DNA of 64,000 bases from Acidobacteriaceae bacterium (GCA_030041435.1 JASHNW010000004.1:62001-126000), one strand, 5' to 3'; positions 49,708-59,464 are shown, numbered from the stretch's first letter. Notes: generated by a model from the sequence alone, not told the origin. Made by a program: numbers and translations.

Positions 49708-50232
49708 TTGACGGAATTGCCACAGAAACGGCGTGGGCCGGCAGCGGCAAGCGTTGCCGTCGAGCCTATCGGCGTGATCCTCATCCTGTCGTCGAAGCTG
49801 GAGCGGCTGGGCTGGAGCATTGTGGTGGAGAGCCAGGCGGATATGAAACTGCTGGGCCAGTTTGCCACGCTGAACGGAGCGCTCGATTTCCTGGAGGGGC
49901 ATGGGGCCGACGTAGCTCTGGTGGATGAGGCCATGCTGACGCCGAAGCGGTGCGAGGCGCTGCGCCGGCTGGCTGCCGGCGGCGGGCCACGGATGCTGCT
50001 GGTGGCGCGGCATCCGATCGACGACGCGATTCGGCAATCGCGGTACGGGTTCGCCAGCTCGTGGCTGCTAAAGGGGATTTCGGCGGAGGATTTGCTGGCC
50101 GCGATTCGGGAGAGGCCGGCGGAGGCCGGCGGAGCATCGGCTGGCGACGGCGCAAAGCAAGCCACGGGCCTCCCGGCTCGATCCCGGGGCCAGTTACCAA
50201 TAGACGGTGGCGGAATTTATGAGGATGTATGA
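49708..50232 (+). CDS. Receiver-like protein, degenerate and without output domain
   Basis: About 174 residues. It reads IGVILILSSKLERLGWSIVV, then LNGALDFLEGHGADVALVDE and GPRMLLVARHPIDDAIRQ, then SWLLKGISAEDLLAAIRER. This follows the beta/alpha order of a CheY-type receiver with the conserved Lys (LLKG). The N-terminal acidic pair is missing (SSK) and the expected phospho-Asp strand is VALVDEAM. No DNA-binding domain follows, only a Gly/Ser-rich tail. The start is uncertain: I use the TTG at 49708; a GTG near 49774 is possible. It is divergent from the glycosidase operon and 44 nt before a PP2C phosphatase. It could be a truncated regulator. Confidence 0.55.
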   Translation: MTELPQKRRGPAAASVAVEPIGVILILSSKLERLGWSIVVESQADMKLLGQFATLNGALDFLEGHGADVALVDEAMLTPKRCEALRRLAAGGGPRMLLVARHPIDDAIRQSRYGFASSWLLKGISAEDLLAAIRERPAEAGGASAGDGAKQATGLPARSRGQLPIDGGGIYEDV

Positions 50233-50276
50233 GTATCTAGACATCTCCACTCATAAGGATTCGTGTCCGCTGAGCG

Positions 50277-51047
50277 ATGAGTCAGGGCCACCATGTCGAG
50301 TACTTCGGACTTTCGGATGTCGGCTGCACTCGTGAAATCAACGAGGATGCATTTGGCATGCTCAGCGAGGCGGGACTATTCGTCGTCTGCGACGGAATGG
50401 GCGGCGGGGCAGCAGGCGAAGTGGCCAGCAGTCTGGCCGTCGACTCGTTTCTGAAGCAGATCCGCCAGACGAAACTGGCGTCGACACCCACCGGGGAGGA
50501 AGTGACGGAGGCGCTGCGCGCCGCGGTGCTTGACGCCAACGGGCGGGTGCTGCAGCACTCGCGGCTGAGCACCGCGTACCAGGGCATGGGCACGACGCTG
50601 GTGGCGATCTGGGTGCGCAAGGCGCGCGTGGATGGCTCGGTGCGCCGCGCGGCGTGGCTGGTGCACGTGGGAGACAGCCGCTGCTACCGCTGGCGCGAGG
50701 GCACGCTGGACCAGATGACGGTGGATCACTCGCTGGTGGAGCAGCAGGTGCGCATGGGAGAGATGACCGCGGAGGAAGCGGAGCACTCGAACATGCGGCA
50801 CGTGATTACGAAAGCGGTGGGCGTCGATTCGCGGCTCGATCCGGAGCTGGCTCTCACCGATGCATTTCGTGGCGACACGTTTCTGCTGTGCAGCGACGGG
50901 CTGACGCGGGAAGTGACGGATGCACGCATCGCGGAGCTGATGGGGCGGGAAAAGAAACTGGAGGACGCGTGCCGCGCGCTGGTGGGAGAAGCCCTGGCGA
51001 ACGGCGGTAACGACAACGTGACCTGCGTGCTGGTGCGGGTGGGCTGA
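50277..51047 (+). CDS. PP2C-type serine/threonine protein phosphatase
   Basis: A 256-residue metal-dependent phosphatase. The signature acidic residues are all present: DVGCTREINEDAFG, VVCDGMGGGAAGEVAS, LVHVGDSRCYRWREG, LLCSDGLTREV and GGNDNVTCVLV. Its length is that of a bare catalytic domain of the Stp/PrpC type, which reverses Hanks-type kinase phosphorylation. No kinase gene is visible nearby. It may be co-transcribed with the receiver-like gene 44 nt upstream. Confidence 0.93.
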   Translation: MSQGHHVEYFGLSDVGCTREINEDAFGMLSEAGLFVVCDGMGGGAAGEVASSLAVDSFLKQIRQTKLASTPTGEEVTEALRAAVLDANGRVLQHSRLSTAYQGMGTTLVAIWVRKARVDGSVRRAAWLVHVGDSRCYRWREGTLDQMTVDHSLVEQQVRMGEMTAEEAEHSNMRHVITKAVGVDSRLDPELALTDAFRGDTFLLCSDGLTREVTDARIAELMGREKKLEDACRALVGEALANGGNDNVTCVLVRVG

Positions 51048-51081
51048 AGGGCAGCGACCTGTACGACGGCGCAGCTTCGGA

Positions 51082-52257
51082 CTACTCCGGAAGCTGAACC
51101 TCCGCGCCTTTGCGTTCGGCTGACAGGTAGGCTGCATACAAGACTGCGATGGTGTCGCGCGCCAGTTCCGCGACCGCGAGCGGCTCACGATCTGCTGCGA
51201 TCGACTCCATGAAATCCTGGAATTCCTGCGGATAGCCGTGCTGCCAGGCTTCGTCGGCGGCGGGCTGGGTCCAGCCCTGCTTCGTTTCGATCTTTTCCGT
51301 CACATAGACGTCGTGCAGGGCTTCTTCGCGCGGATTGAAGGTTTCGACGGCATCTACCGGGTTGAGACGGCATTTGGTCCGGTGATTGTTACAGATGACT
51401 TCGAGCCAGTTGCTGACTCCGCCCAGCATCAGCTCGGACGCGAAGAGGTCAGCGATGGTTCCGTCGGAGAATGCGACGTGCATCTGGCCGTAGTCTTCGA
51501 CGTCCTGATAGCCGCGGCGCAGCAGGCCGGCATCGCGAAAGGAGGCGAGGCGGGTAATCTCGTGGGTGCGCGCGCTCACCGCCGCCGGACGGATCGGCCT
51601 GCCCTCGCGGGTTTCGCCTTCTACGCGCTTCAGGTACAGGGCTGCGCTGAGCGGATGGCATCCCTTGCCGACGAGCGATCCGCCGCCGGAGTGGCGCCAG
51701 ATGCCGTAGTAGGGCGAGTGCGAGCCGCTGTGGGACTGGTTGCCCAGCATCCACAGGATTTGCGCACCGCTCTTCGCAACGATTTCGCGCTCCTTCTGCA
51801 CCGCGGGGGCGTAGATCCAGTTTTCCGCGTAACAGATCTTCTTTCCGGCTGCGTTCGCTGCGTCGAGGATGCGGCGGCAACTGGCCGTGGCGTGGCGCAG
51901 CATCGTCTCTTTGGGAAAAACATTGCCGCGGAAATCGGCTGCGCCTTCTCCGAAATAGCCGGTGAAGGGCTTTTCGACGATGACGTGCCTGCCCTGCTCG
52001 AAAGCGGCGACGGCCAGGTGCTCATGCGTGGCGGGAGGGCAGCAAAGGTCGATGACATCGACGGCGTCGCACAGGGCCGCGAAGCTCTCGAAGGCCGGGA
52101 CACCGGTCTCCCGGGCGAATACTTCACGGCTGGACTCGGAGCGCGACGTGACGCCGGCAATCTCGACGGGGACGCCGTAGACGCGGCGCAGGCCGCGCAG
52201 GTGAAAGCGGGCCGCGAAGCCCGCACCCACCAGGCCGACTCGCACAGCGTTCGTCAT
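51082..52257 (-). CDS. Gfo/Idh/MocA-family oxidoreductase (cytoplasmic)
   Basis: A 391-residue protein. The NAD(P)-binding motif starts at once (VRVGLVGAGFAARFHLRGL) with no signal peptide. The EKP motif is RHVIVEKPFTGYFGEGAAD, and GGGSLVGKGCHPLSAALYLK holds the catalytic-segment Lys/His. The C-terminal alpha/beta domain follows. It likely oxidises or reduces a sugar, sugar acid or inositol derivative. It starts 36 nt after the cupin gene, which itself follows a VPS10-like gene by 38 nt, so all three probably form one operon. Confidence 0.88.
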   Translation of the reverse strand: MTNAVRVGLVGAGFAARFHLRGLRRVYGVPVEIAGVTSRSESSREVFARETGVPAFESFAALCDAVDVIDLCCPPATHEHLAVAAFEQGRHVIVEKPFTGYFGEGAADFRGNVFPKETMLRHATASCRRILDAANAAGKKICYAENWIYAPAVQKEREIVAKSGAQILWMLGNQSHSGSHSPYYGIWRHSGGGSLVGKGCHPLSAALYLKRVEGETREGRPIRPAAVSARTHEITRLASFRDAGLLRRGYQDVEDYGQMHVAFSDGTIADLFASELMLGGVSNWLEVICNNHRTKCRLNPVDAVETFNPREEALHDVYVTEKIETKQGWTQPAADEAWQHGYPQEFQDFMESIAADREPLAVAELARDTIAVLYAAYLSAERKGAEVQLPE

Positions 52258-52293
52258 CGGGTTGTGCTCTGCCAGGTCATGGCCCTGCTCCGG

Positions 52294-52755
52294 TCAGTGC
52301 TGGGCGTTTTTTTCCAGCGCCAGGGTTTTGTCGGTGACGAAGCTGATGACGTGATAGGTGGCGGGGCCGGAGCCGGCGTTGCGGATGGCGTGGAGGGTAT
52401 TCGATGCGTTGAAGATTACCGATCCGGGGCCGACGCGCGTCCACTTGCCTTCGCCGAAGGCCTCGACCGTTCCCTGGTCGACGATGATGAGCTCTTCGTT
52501 GGCGTGGCGGTGCGGGGGATGGGATGCGACGCCGGGCTTGAGGGTGGTTGCGTGGACTTCAAGCTGATCGAGCGTGGCGGTGGGGGCGCGGAAGAACTGG
52601 CGCGATTCGCCGGTGGGTGTTTTCACGACCGGGATCGAGTTCCAGTCGTAGACAGCCCAGCCGAGAACAGAAGGTGTTTGGCCGCTGAGCGCGAGGGCGC
52701 CGCAGGTTGCGGCGATGGAGAGCGCAGCGATGGTCAGGTCACGTCGGGTCAGCAT
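52294..52755 (-). CDS. Exported cupin-domain protein
   Basis: A 153-residue protein. The N-terminus has a Tat-like signal (MLTRRDLTIAALSIAATCGA). The cupin barrel (residues ~60-140) shows motif 1 as SHPPHRHANEELIIVDQGTV, with two His and a Glu in metal-ligand positions. Motif 2 is VIFNASNTLHAIRNAGSG, with the last His ligand. It could bind a divalent metal and act on a sugar or as a binding protein. It is the middle gene of the VPS10-cupin-oxidoreductase unit. Confidence 0.82.
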   Translation of the reverse strand: MLTRRDLTIAALSIAATCGALALSGQTPSVLGWAVYDWNSIPVVKTPTGESRQFFRAPTATLDQLEVHATTLKPGVASHPPHRHANEELIIVDQGTVEAFGEGKWTRVGPGSVIFNASNTLHAIRNAGSGPATYHVISFVTDKTLALEKNAQH

Positions 52756-52793
52756 ACTTTGCGTTTGCCCTTTCTCGGGATTTGCGCGATGGT

Positions 52794-55700
52794 TTAGCGC
52801 GTCATGGCGTAGTGGACCTGCTCCTGGATGGCGGCAATGTTCAGCGGCTGGCGGTGAGCATGGACGAGAGCGTCATTCAGCGCATCGAGTCCGGATTGCT
52901 TGAACTGCTCCCACGCGGCGACCTTCTCGCGGATGGGGTTGTTCATCTGGTCGTAAATCGTCTGGGCCACGGCGGGGGCGGTGCGGTCGCCGCCCTCGAC
53001 CACGCGCAGGTCGGCGCCCAGGCCGGCGACGGCCTCCGCGAGGCCCAGGCTGGATTGGCCCGCGCTCGCGGCCGCTCCTCGTGCCTGACCGCGAATCGCA
53101 TCGATCTGCGCCTGGGCTTTTTTGATGGCGGCAGCGAGTTCAGGAGGCGTGGAGGAATCGGCGGCGCGAAGTTTTTGCATCTGGCTTTCGAGGCTGTCGA
53201 TTTCAGCCATGGCTTTGCGGCCGGCGAGAAGCCGGCCATAGATCTGCTGCGCGAGGGAGTACTGCGCATCGAGGACGGCCTGGGTACAGGCGCAGCGCGG
53301 GTCCATGATGACGCGCAGAGGACGGCTGATGGGCGTGCCATCCACGACGAGCTGCAGGGTGTAGGTTCCGGGCGGAACGCGGGGGCCGGCGGGGGCGCCC
53401 GCGCCCTCATCGTCGTCGCCGAGGCCTGCGCTGGAGGAACCTGCGGCGAGATCCCAGACGAAGCGGTGTTCGCCGGCGCCGGTGGAGAGCAATTGCGGTT
53501 TGGGGAACCAGCGCTCGGCAATGGGTAGCAACGGGCGGCGAACGGCCTGCTTGTCGGCGCTTGAAAAGTGGCGGATGACGCGGCCGTGGGCATCGAGGAT
53601 TTGCAGCGTGACTTTGCCTGCGGGCGCGGCGAGGTAGTAGTCGACGATGGCGCCGTTGGGCGGGTTGTCGGCCTGCGGCTCCTCGGGGGGCAGCGGCGTG
53701 CCGAGGAAGCCGTCGTTATCGACGCGCACTGCCGTGGGCGGACGATACAGGTATGCGCCGGCGGACCCAACCTCCGCGGCCTGGCGCAGCGGCGCGATGT
53801 CGTCCAGCACCCAGAAGGAGCGGCCGTGCGTCGCGACGATCAGATCAGCGCCGTTGATGGTCATGTCGCGCACCGAGGTGACGGGCAGGTTCAACTGCAG
53901 CGGCTGCCACCGTGCGCCGTCGTTGAAGGAGACATAGATGCCGAACTCGGTTCCGGCAAAGAGCAGGTTTTTCTGCTCAGGATCTTCGCGGACGGCGTTG
54001 ACGAAATCGCGAGCGCCGATGCCGTTGACGCAGAGCGTCCAGGTTTTGCCGTAGTCGTGGGTGATGTAGACGTACGGCTTGCGATCGTCGAGGCGGTGGC
54101 GATCGACGGCGGCGTAGGCAGTGGCAGGATCGAAGTGCGAGGCCTCAATCAGCGCGATCTTGCTCCACGGCGAGAGGCCGGGGGGCGTGACGTCGGTCCA
54201 GGTTTTGCCGCCGTCGCGGGTCAGGTGGATGAGCCCGGTGTCGCTGCCGGCCCAGAGGAGATTCGCGTCGAGCGGCGAGGGCGCGAGGGTGTAGACGACG
54301 CCGTAGCCGCGCTGCATGGCGTTGTCGGGCGTGGTGGGGCCGTCCTGGCTGGTGCCGGGCACGGCGCCGGTGAGGTCGGGGCTGACGGTCTCCCAGTGCA
54401 GGCCGCCGTCGACGGTCTTCATGACGTATTGGGTGCCGAGGTAGAGCGAGGTTTTGTCGGCGGGCGAAAAGACGAGCACCGGCGTCCAGGGGTCGCGATA
54501 TTTGCGCTGGTTGATTTCGGTGCCGAAGCCGCCCAGGGGCCAGGGAGAAACATTCTGGCTGAAGGCGGTGCGCTCGTCGACGCGCGAGGGGCCACCGTAG
54601 GTGTCAGTCACGTAGACGATGTTTTCGTCTTTGGGATCGATGGCGATGTAGCCGCTCTCGCTGCCGCCGGGGAGGAACCAGTCGCGGGTGTCGATGTGGC
54701 CGTGATCGGAGCGGCTGTGGACGGCGATGGCGCCCGAGTCCTGCTGCGCGCCGTAAATGCTGTAGGGGAATTTGTGATCGGTCGTGACATGGTAGAGCTG
54801 CGCGGTGGGCTGGTTATACCAGGTGGTCCACGTTTTGCCGCGGTCGAGCGAGACGCTGGTGCCCTGATCGACCCCGAGGACGAGATGATTCGAGTTCTTC
54901 GGGTCGACCCAAATCTGGTGATAGTCGTCGCCGCCGGGAGCGCCGCGGACAATCTCGATGGTCTTGCCGCCGTCGTTGGTGCGGTAGAGGGCGACATTGG
55001 GCATGTAGAGCACGTCGGGGTTGTTCGGGTCGATGGCCAGCGCGTTGAAGTACCAGGCGCGGCTGGTGATGCGCGGGTCGCTCGACATGAGCGCCCAGGT
55101 GTCGCCGCCATCGTCGGAGCGGTAGAGGCCGGAGTGGCAGTCGCGGCCGCCGGGCGCAGAACCCGACTCTGCGTCGCCACCACAACTGATGGTGAGGTAA
55201 ACGCGCCGGCCGTCGGCGGAAACAGCGATGCCGCTCCGTGTCCAGCCGGCTGCGGGCAGCCCGTGGCCGGAGATTTGGGTCCACGTGGCGCCGCCGTCGG
55301 TGGAGCGATAGAGATCGTTGCCGGGGCCTTCGAGCGGGGCGTAGGTGCTCCACGGCGGACGATGCGCGTTCCAGGTGGTGGCGAAGACGATCTGCGGCTG
55401 CGCGGTGGCCATGGCAATGTCCGCGATGCCGACGTCAGGGCCTTTGTCGAGCACGCGGGTCCAGGTGTCGCCGCCGTCGGTGGATTTGTAGACGCCTCGC
55501 TCCGCGCTCGGGCCATACGCGTGGCCGAGCACGCCGACGTAGACGGTGCGCGCGTCGGTTGGATCGACGAGGATGCGGCTGATCTGGCGCGAGTCGTCGA
55601 GGCCGATGTGCTTCCAGGTCGCGCCGCCGTCGTCCGAGCGATACATGCCGTCGCCGGAGGCCAGATCGGAGCGGATGTCGGACTCGCCGGTGCCGACGTA

Positions 55701-56036
55701 GATCACATTGGGATCCGACGGCGCCACGGCCAGCGCGCCGATGGAGGCGACGGGCTCGTTGTCGAAGATAGGCTTCCACACCGTGCCGGCGTCGGTGGTC
55801 TTCCAGACGCCACCGTCGACGCCACCAAAGTAGAAGGTGCCGTCGCTGCCGGGTACGCCGCTGACGGCGACGACGCGGCCGCCGCGGAAGGGACCCACCA
55901 GGCGCCACCTGAGGCCGCTGAAGAGCTGCGGCGAGACTTGCTGCGCGGCGGCGAGCTGCGGCGCGGCGAAGGCGATGGCGAGGAGGGGAAGCAATACAGA
56001 GGGAGGGCACAGACGACGCAGGCGGAGGGTATTCAT
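52794..56036 (-). CDS. Exported VPS10/BNR-repeat (sortilin-like) protein, paralogue A
   Basis: A 1080-residue secreted protein. A signal peptide (PSVLLPLLAIAFAAPQLAAA) is followed by RLVGPFRGGRVVAVSGVPGS and then a large propeller made of Asp-box repeats such as YRSDDGGATWKHIG, YKSTDGGDTWTRV and TRDGGKTWTDVTPPG. Residues ~770-800 read LIVATHGRSFWVLDD, and beyond are beta-sandwich and helical C-terminal domains. This architecture is widespread in acidobacteria and is annotated as glycosyl hydrolase or sortilin-like; no catalytic residues can be named. It is divergent from its paralogue B across 118 bp. Confidence 0.85.
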   Translation of the reverse strand: MNTLRLRRLCPPSVLLPLLAIAFAAPQLAAAQQVSPQLFSGLRWRLVGPFRGGRVVAVSGVPGSDGTFYFGGVDGGVWKTTDAGTVWKPIFDNEPVASIGALAVAPSDPNVIYVGTGESDIRSDLASGDGMYRSDDGGATWKHIGLDDSRQISRILVDPTDARTVYVGVLGHAYGPSAERGVYKSTDGGDTWTRVLDKGPDVGIADIAMATAQPQIVFATTWNAHRPPWSTYAPLEGPGNDLYRSTDGGATWTQISGHGLPAAGWTRSGIAVSADGRRVYLTISCGGDAESGSAPGGRDCHSGLYRSDDGGDTWALMSSDPRITSRAWYFNALAIDPNNPDVLYMPNVALYRTNDGGKTIEIVRGAPGGDDYHQIWVDPKNSNHLVLGVDQGTSVSLDRGKTWTTWYNQPTAQLYHVTTDHKFPYSIYGAQQDSGAIAVHSRSDHGHIDTRDWFLPGGSESGYIAIDPKDENIVYVTDTYGGPSRVDERTAFSQNVSPWPLGGFGTEINQRKYRDPWTPVLVFSPADKTSLYLGTQYVMKTVDGGLHWETVSPDLTGAVPGTSQDGPTTPDNAMQRGYGVVYTLAPSPLDANLLWAGSDTGLIHLTRDGGKTWTDVTPPGLSPWSKIALIEASHFDPATAYAAVDRHRLDDRKPYVYITHDYGKTWTLCVNGIGARDFVNAVREDPEQKNLLFAGTEFGIYVSFNDGARWQPLQLNLPVTSVRDMTINGADLIVATHGRSFWVLDDIAPLRQAAEVGSAGAYLYRPPTAVRVDNDGFLGTPLPPEEPQADNPPNGAIVDYYLAAPAGKVTLQILDAHGRVIRHFSSADKQAVRRPLLPIAERWFPKPQLLSTGAGEHRFVWDLAAGSSSAGLGDDDEGAGAPAGPRVPPGTYTLQLVVDGTPISRPLRVIMDPRCACTQAVLDAQYSLAQQIYGRLLAGRKAMAEIDSLESQMQKLRAADSSTPPELAAAIKKAQAQIDAIRGQARGAAASAGQSSLGLAEAVAGLGADLRVVEGGDRTAPAVAQTIYDQMNNPIREKVAAWEQFKQSGLDALNDALVHAHRQPLNIAAIQEQVHYAMTR

Positions 56037-56154
56037 TGTCGATACAAATTGTGACGGCGAACGGCCCGATGCGCAAGGGGAGCAGCGCGCCGTTACAATG
56101 GCGGCGGTGCGCCGACGCCGCTCCGCATCGGCCTGAAAGGGAAAACGAATCGCC

Positions 56155-59100
56155 ATGGCAAGCTCATCCGCATCGCGCCTACTCTTCGCTGCCGCAGCCT
56201 GCGCTGCGGCGCTTCTGCCTGCGCCACTGGTGTGCGCGCAAAGCACGCAGACGATGCCCGACATGCACTGGCGCACGATTGGGCCGTTCCGCGGCGGGCG
56301 CACGCGCGCCTGCGCCGGGGTTGCCGACCAGCCCAACGTTTTTTACATTGGGCAGGTGGATGGCGGGGTGTGGAAGTCGACGGACTACGGGCGGACCTGG
56401 TTCCCCATCTTCGACCACGAGGACACGCAGTCGATCGGCGCGATCGCCGTGGCTCCGTCGAACGACAACATCGTTTACGTGGCCAGCGGCGAGGGGCTGC
56501 ACCGGCCCGATCTTTCGGTGGGCGACGGGATTTATCGGTCGGCGGATGCGGGAAAAACCTGGACGCATCTGGGATTGCGCGACGGCGAACAGATTCCCGC
56601 CATCGCCGTCGATCCCACGAATCCCGACATTGTTTTTGCGGCGGTGCTCGGGCATCCCTACGGGCCGAACGAGGAGCGGGGCATCTTTCGCTCGGAAGAC
56701 GGCGGCAGGACGTGGAAGAAGGTTCTCTATAAGGATGACCGCACGGGCGGTTCGGACGTGGCGATCGATCCGAAGAATCCGCGCGTAGTCTACGCGTCGC
56801 TCTGGCAGGAGACGCTGGGACCGTGGGAAGACGGCAATGAGTACCCCGGCACGGGTGGAGGCCTGTTCAAGTCCACGGACGGCGGTACGACGTGGAAGCA
56901 GCTGACGAATGGCCTGCCGAAGAACCTGGTGCAGATCAACGTGGCCATCGCAGGGAGCGATCCCAGTCGTCTGTATGCCACGCTCTCCACGACTGCGGAG
57001 AGCGGCTACGCCTCGGGCAAAGGCCTCGGCGTGTACCGGTCGGACGATGCAGGGGCGACGTGGCGCAAGATCACCGACGACCCGCGCCCGGCGATGAAAA
57101 TCGGCGGCGGGGATCTGTCGGTCCCGGTGGTCGATCCGCAGAATCCCGACACTGTATACGTCACCAGCATTGTTACAGTTCGCTCGACCGATGGCGGCAA
57201 GACGTGGATCAGCCTGCGCGGGGCGCCGGGCGGCGACGATTACCAGAACCTGTGGATCAACCCGCGCAATCCCAAAATCCTGCTGCTGGTGAGCGACCAG
57301 GGGGCGGTGATCAGCGTGAACGGGGGCGAAAGCTGGGGCTCCTGGTATAACCAGCCCACGGCGCAGCTGTATCACGTGGCGGCGACGAACACATTTCCGT
57401 ATCAGGTGTGCGCGGGCCAGCAGGAGAGCGGCTCGGTGTGCACCTCGACGCGCGGCAACGACGGCGAGATTACTTTTCGCGAGTGGCACCCGGTGGGCAT
57501 TATCGAGTACGGTTATGCGGCGCCGGATCCGCTGCACCCGACGATCGTGTACGGCGCGGGACGCACGGAAGTTTCGCGCTACGACAGCGTGACCGGCGAG
57601 GTGCAGAACATTACGCCGCTGCCGATGCGGGAGAAGGGATTCCGCGGCGACCGGACAGAGCCGATTCTGTTCTCGCCCAAAGATCCGCATGTGCTGTACT
57701 ACGCCGCGAATCATCTGTTTAAGACGACGGATTACGGCCATACGTGGCAGACCATCAGCCCGGATCTGAGCCAGGAGAAGACCGGGCAGCCGGCTTCGGT
57801 GCCTGCGCTGAAACCGGAACAGCAGGACCAGCGCCGCGGGGTCATCTACGCGGTGGCCGCTTCGTACAAGACGACGCAGACCATTTGGGCCGGGACCGAC
57901 GATGGACTGGTGTGGATCACGCGCGACGGCGGCGCGAACTGGAGCAACATCACGCCGCCGGGCGTTTCCGCGTGGAGCAAAATCGCGCAGATCGATGCTT
58001 CGCGCTTCGACGACAACACCGCGTACGTGGCTGTGAACCGCATGAGTATTGACGATCTGCACCCGTATGCCTTCCGCACCCACGACGGCGGCAAGACTTG
58101 GCAGTCGATCAGCGCGGGGCTGCCGGACGATGCGCCGGTGGATGCGGTGCGCGCCGATCCTGTGCAGCCGGGACTGCTGTATGCCGCGACGGAGAAGGCG
58201 GTGTGGGTTTCGTTCGACGACGGGGACCGCTGGCAGCCGCTCCAGTACAACCTGCCGCACACATCGATGCGCGATCTGCTGGTACACGACGGCGATCTGA
58301 TCGTGGCCACGCACGGGCGGTCGTTCTGGGTGCTGGACGATGTGGAGCCGCTGCGGGAGATGGCCGCCGCTGCGGGCAAACAACTGCCGACGCTGTTTGC
58401 GCCGGCCGCTGCGTGGCGGGTGCGCGGCAGCAATTACACCGATACCCCGATGCCGCCGGATGAGCCGATGGGGGAAAATCCGCCGGACGGGGCGATCATC
58501 GACTACAACCTCGCGCAGGCTGCGAGCGGGCCCGTGACGCTGGAGATTCTCGACGCATCGGGCGCGGTGCTGCGGCGGTATTCGAGCAACGATCCGACTA
58601 CGCCCACGGCGGAAGAGCTGCGCACGAATCTGATTCCGCCGTATTGGCCGAAGATCAACGGGCCCCTGCCCGTGACGGCAGGCATGCATCGTTGGGTGTG
58701 GGACCTGCGCGCTACCGCGCCTGCCTCGCCGCACTACGACTACCCGATCTCGGCTGTGCCGGGGCGGACGCCGCTCACGCCGCAGGGGCCGACGGTTCTG
58801 CCCGGCACCTACACGGTGCGCCTGACCGTGGATGGTCACAGCGAGACGCAGCCGCTGACGGTGAAGATGGATCCGCGCATCCCCACGTCGCCGGCGGACC
58901 TGGAGACGCTGCACGCAGCGGAAGTGGCGGTGTGCTCGGCGTTCGATGCCATATCGAAGGCTGACCTCGCGGCTCATTCCGTGCAGGAGCAGCTGGCGGC
59001 GCCCGAGAATGCTGCGCTGGCCGCGCAGCTGGCGCCGTACACGGCTGCGCTGAAGAAGCTGCTTACGGGGGCAGGTGCTGAGGGCGACCGCCAGGAAGGG

Positions 59101-59364
59101 CAGATGGCCGGCATCGACGCGATCACCGGCGCGGCGGGCCAGGTCTACGGCGAGCTCGATCAGTCTGACGAGGCGCCGACGGAAGCGCTGCTGGCGGCGG
59201 CCGCGACGGTGGAGAAGGAGAGCGCGGAGGCGGGGCCGGCGTGGGAGGATTTCGAGGCGAAGCAACTGCCGGCGATCAACGATTTGTTGCGCAAGGCGGG
59301 CCGTCCGGCGATTAATCCAACGAAGGCGGCGACGGATATGCCGGACAGCGGGGACGAGGACTAA
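56155..59364 (+). CDS. Exported VPS10/BNR-repeat (sortilin-like) protein, paralogue B
   Basis: A 1069-residue secreted protein. A signal peptide (LLFAAAACAAALLPAPLVCA) is followed by RTIGPFRGGRTRACAGVADQ and the same domain order as paralogue A. Examples of Asp boxes are YRSADAGKTWTHLG, FRSEDGGRTWKKV and TRDGGANWSNITPPG. The shared LIVATHGRSFWVLDD and a helical C-terminal region follow. The start at 56155 has AAAGGGA upstream. TACAAT at 56093-56098 is a candidate -10. The two genes are divergent paralogues and may have arisen by inverted duplication. Confidence 0.87.
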   Translation: MASSSASRLLFAAAACAAALLPAPLVCAQSTQTMPDMHWRTIGPFRGGRTRACAGVADQPNVFYIGQVDGGVWKSTDYGRTWFPIFDHEDTQSIGAIAVAPSNDNIVYVASGEGLHRPDLSVGDGIYRSADAGKTWTHLGLRDGEQIPAIAVDPTNPDIVFAAVLGHPYGPNEERGIFRSEDGGRTWKKVLYKDDRTGGSDVAIDPKNPRVVYASLWQETLGPWEDGNEYPGTGGGLFKSTDGGTTWKQLTNGLPKNLVQINVAIAGSDPSRLYATLSTTAESGYASGKGLGVYRSDDAGATWRKITDDPRPAMKIGGGDLSVPVVDPQNPDTVYVTSIVTVRSTDGGKTWISLRGAPGGDDYQNLWINPRNPKILLLVSDQGAVISVNGGESWGSWYNQPTAQLYHVAATNTFPYQVCAGQQESGSVCTSTRGNDGEITFREWHPVGIIEYGYAAPDPLHPTIVYGAGRTEVSRYDSVTGEVQNITPLPMREKGFRGDRTEPILFSPKDPHVLYYAANHLFKTTDYGHTWQTISPDLSQEKTGQPASVPALKPEQQDQRRGVIYAVAASYKTTQTIWAGTDDGLVWITRDGGANWSNITPPGVSAWSKIAQIDASRFDDNTAYVAVNRMSIDDLHPYAFRTHDGGKTWQSISAGLPDDAPVDAVRADPVQPGLLYAATEKAVWVSFDDGDRWQPLQYNLPHTSMRDLLVHDGDLIVATHGRSFWVLDDVEPLREMAAAAGKQLPTLFAPAAAWRVRGSNYTDTPMPPDEPMGENPPDGAIIDYNLAQAASGPVTLEILDASGAVLRRYSSNDPTTPTAEELRTNLIPPYWPKINGPLPVTAGMHRWVWDLRATAPASPHYDYPISAVPGRTPLTPQGPTVLPGTYTVRLTVDGHSETQPLTVKMDPRIPTSPADLETLHAAEVAVCSAFDAISKADLAAHSVQEQLAAPENAALAAQLAPYTAALKKLLTGAGAEGDRQEGQMAGIDAITGAAGQVYGELDQSDEAPTEALLAAAATVEKESAEAGPAWEDFEAKQLPAINDLLRKAGRPAINPTKAATDMPDSGDED

Positions 59365-59435
59365 GCGCGACCCCGGGGGCCGGCGAAGGGCGTGGCTGAT
59401 CGCAGCGCGCCCTTCGCTGAGGGTCCTGTTCGTGG

Positions 59436-59464
59436 TTGACAGCATACCGACCAGTCGGTATGCT
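59436..59464 (+). promoter_or_regulatory. Sigma-70 promoter embedded in a TetR-type operator
   Basis: TTGACA (59436-59441), 17-nt spacer, TATGCT (59459-59464). Overlapping it is a perfect palindrome, AGCATACCGAC-CA-GTCGGTATGCT in two 11-base arms (59441-59464). It is typical of a self-repressed TetR gene: repressor binding would cover both promoter boxes. Confidence 0.85.

Noticed and set aside
50139-50199. tRNA-like sequence: stem-loop cccgg-ctcgatc-ccggg followed by gccagttaCCA
   Set aside because: The T-arm and acceptor-like 3' end are suggestive, but only about 60 nt fit between ggctggc and CCA, with no D-arm or proper anticodon arm. It lies within the 3' part of the receiver-like frame.
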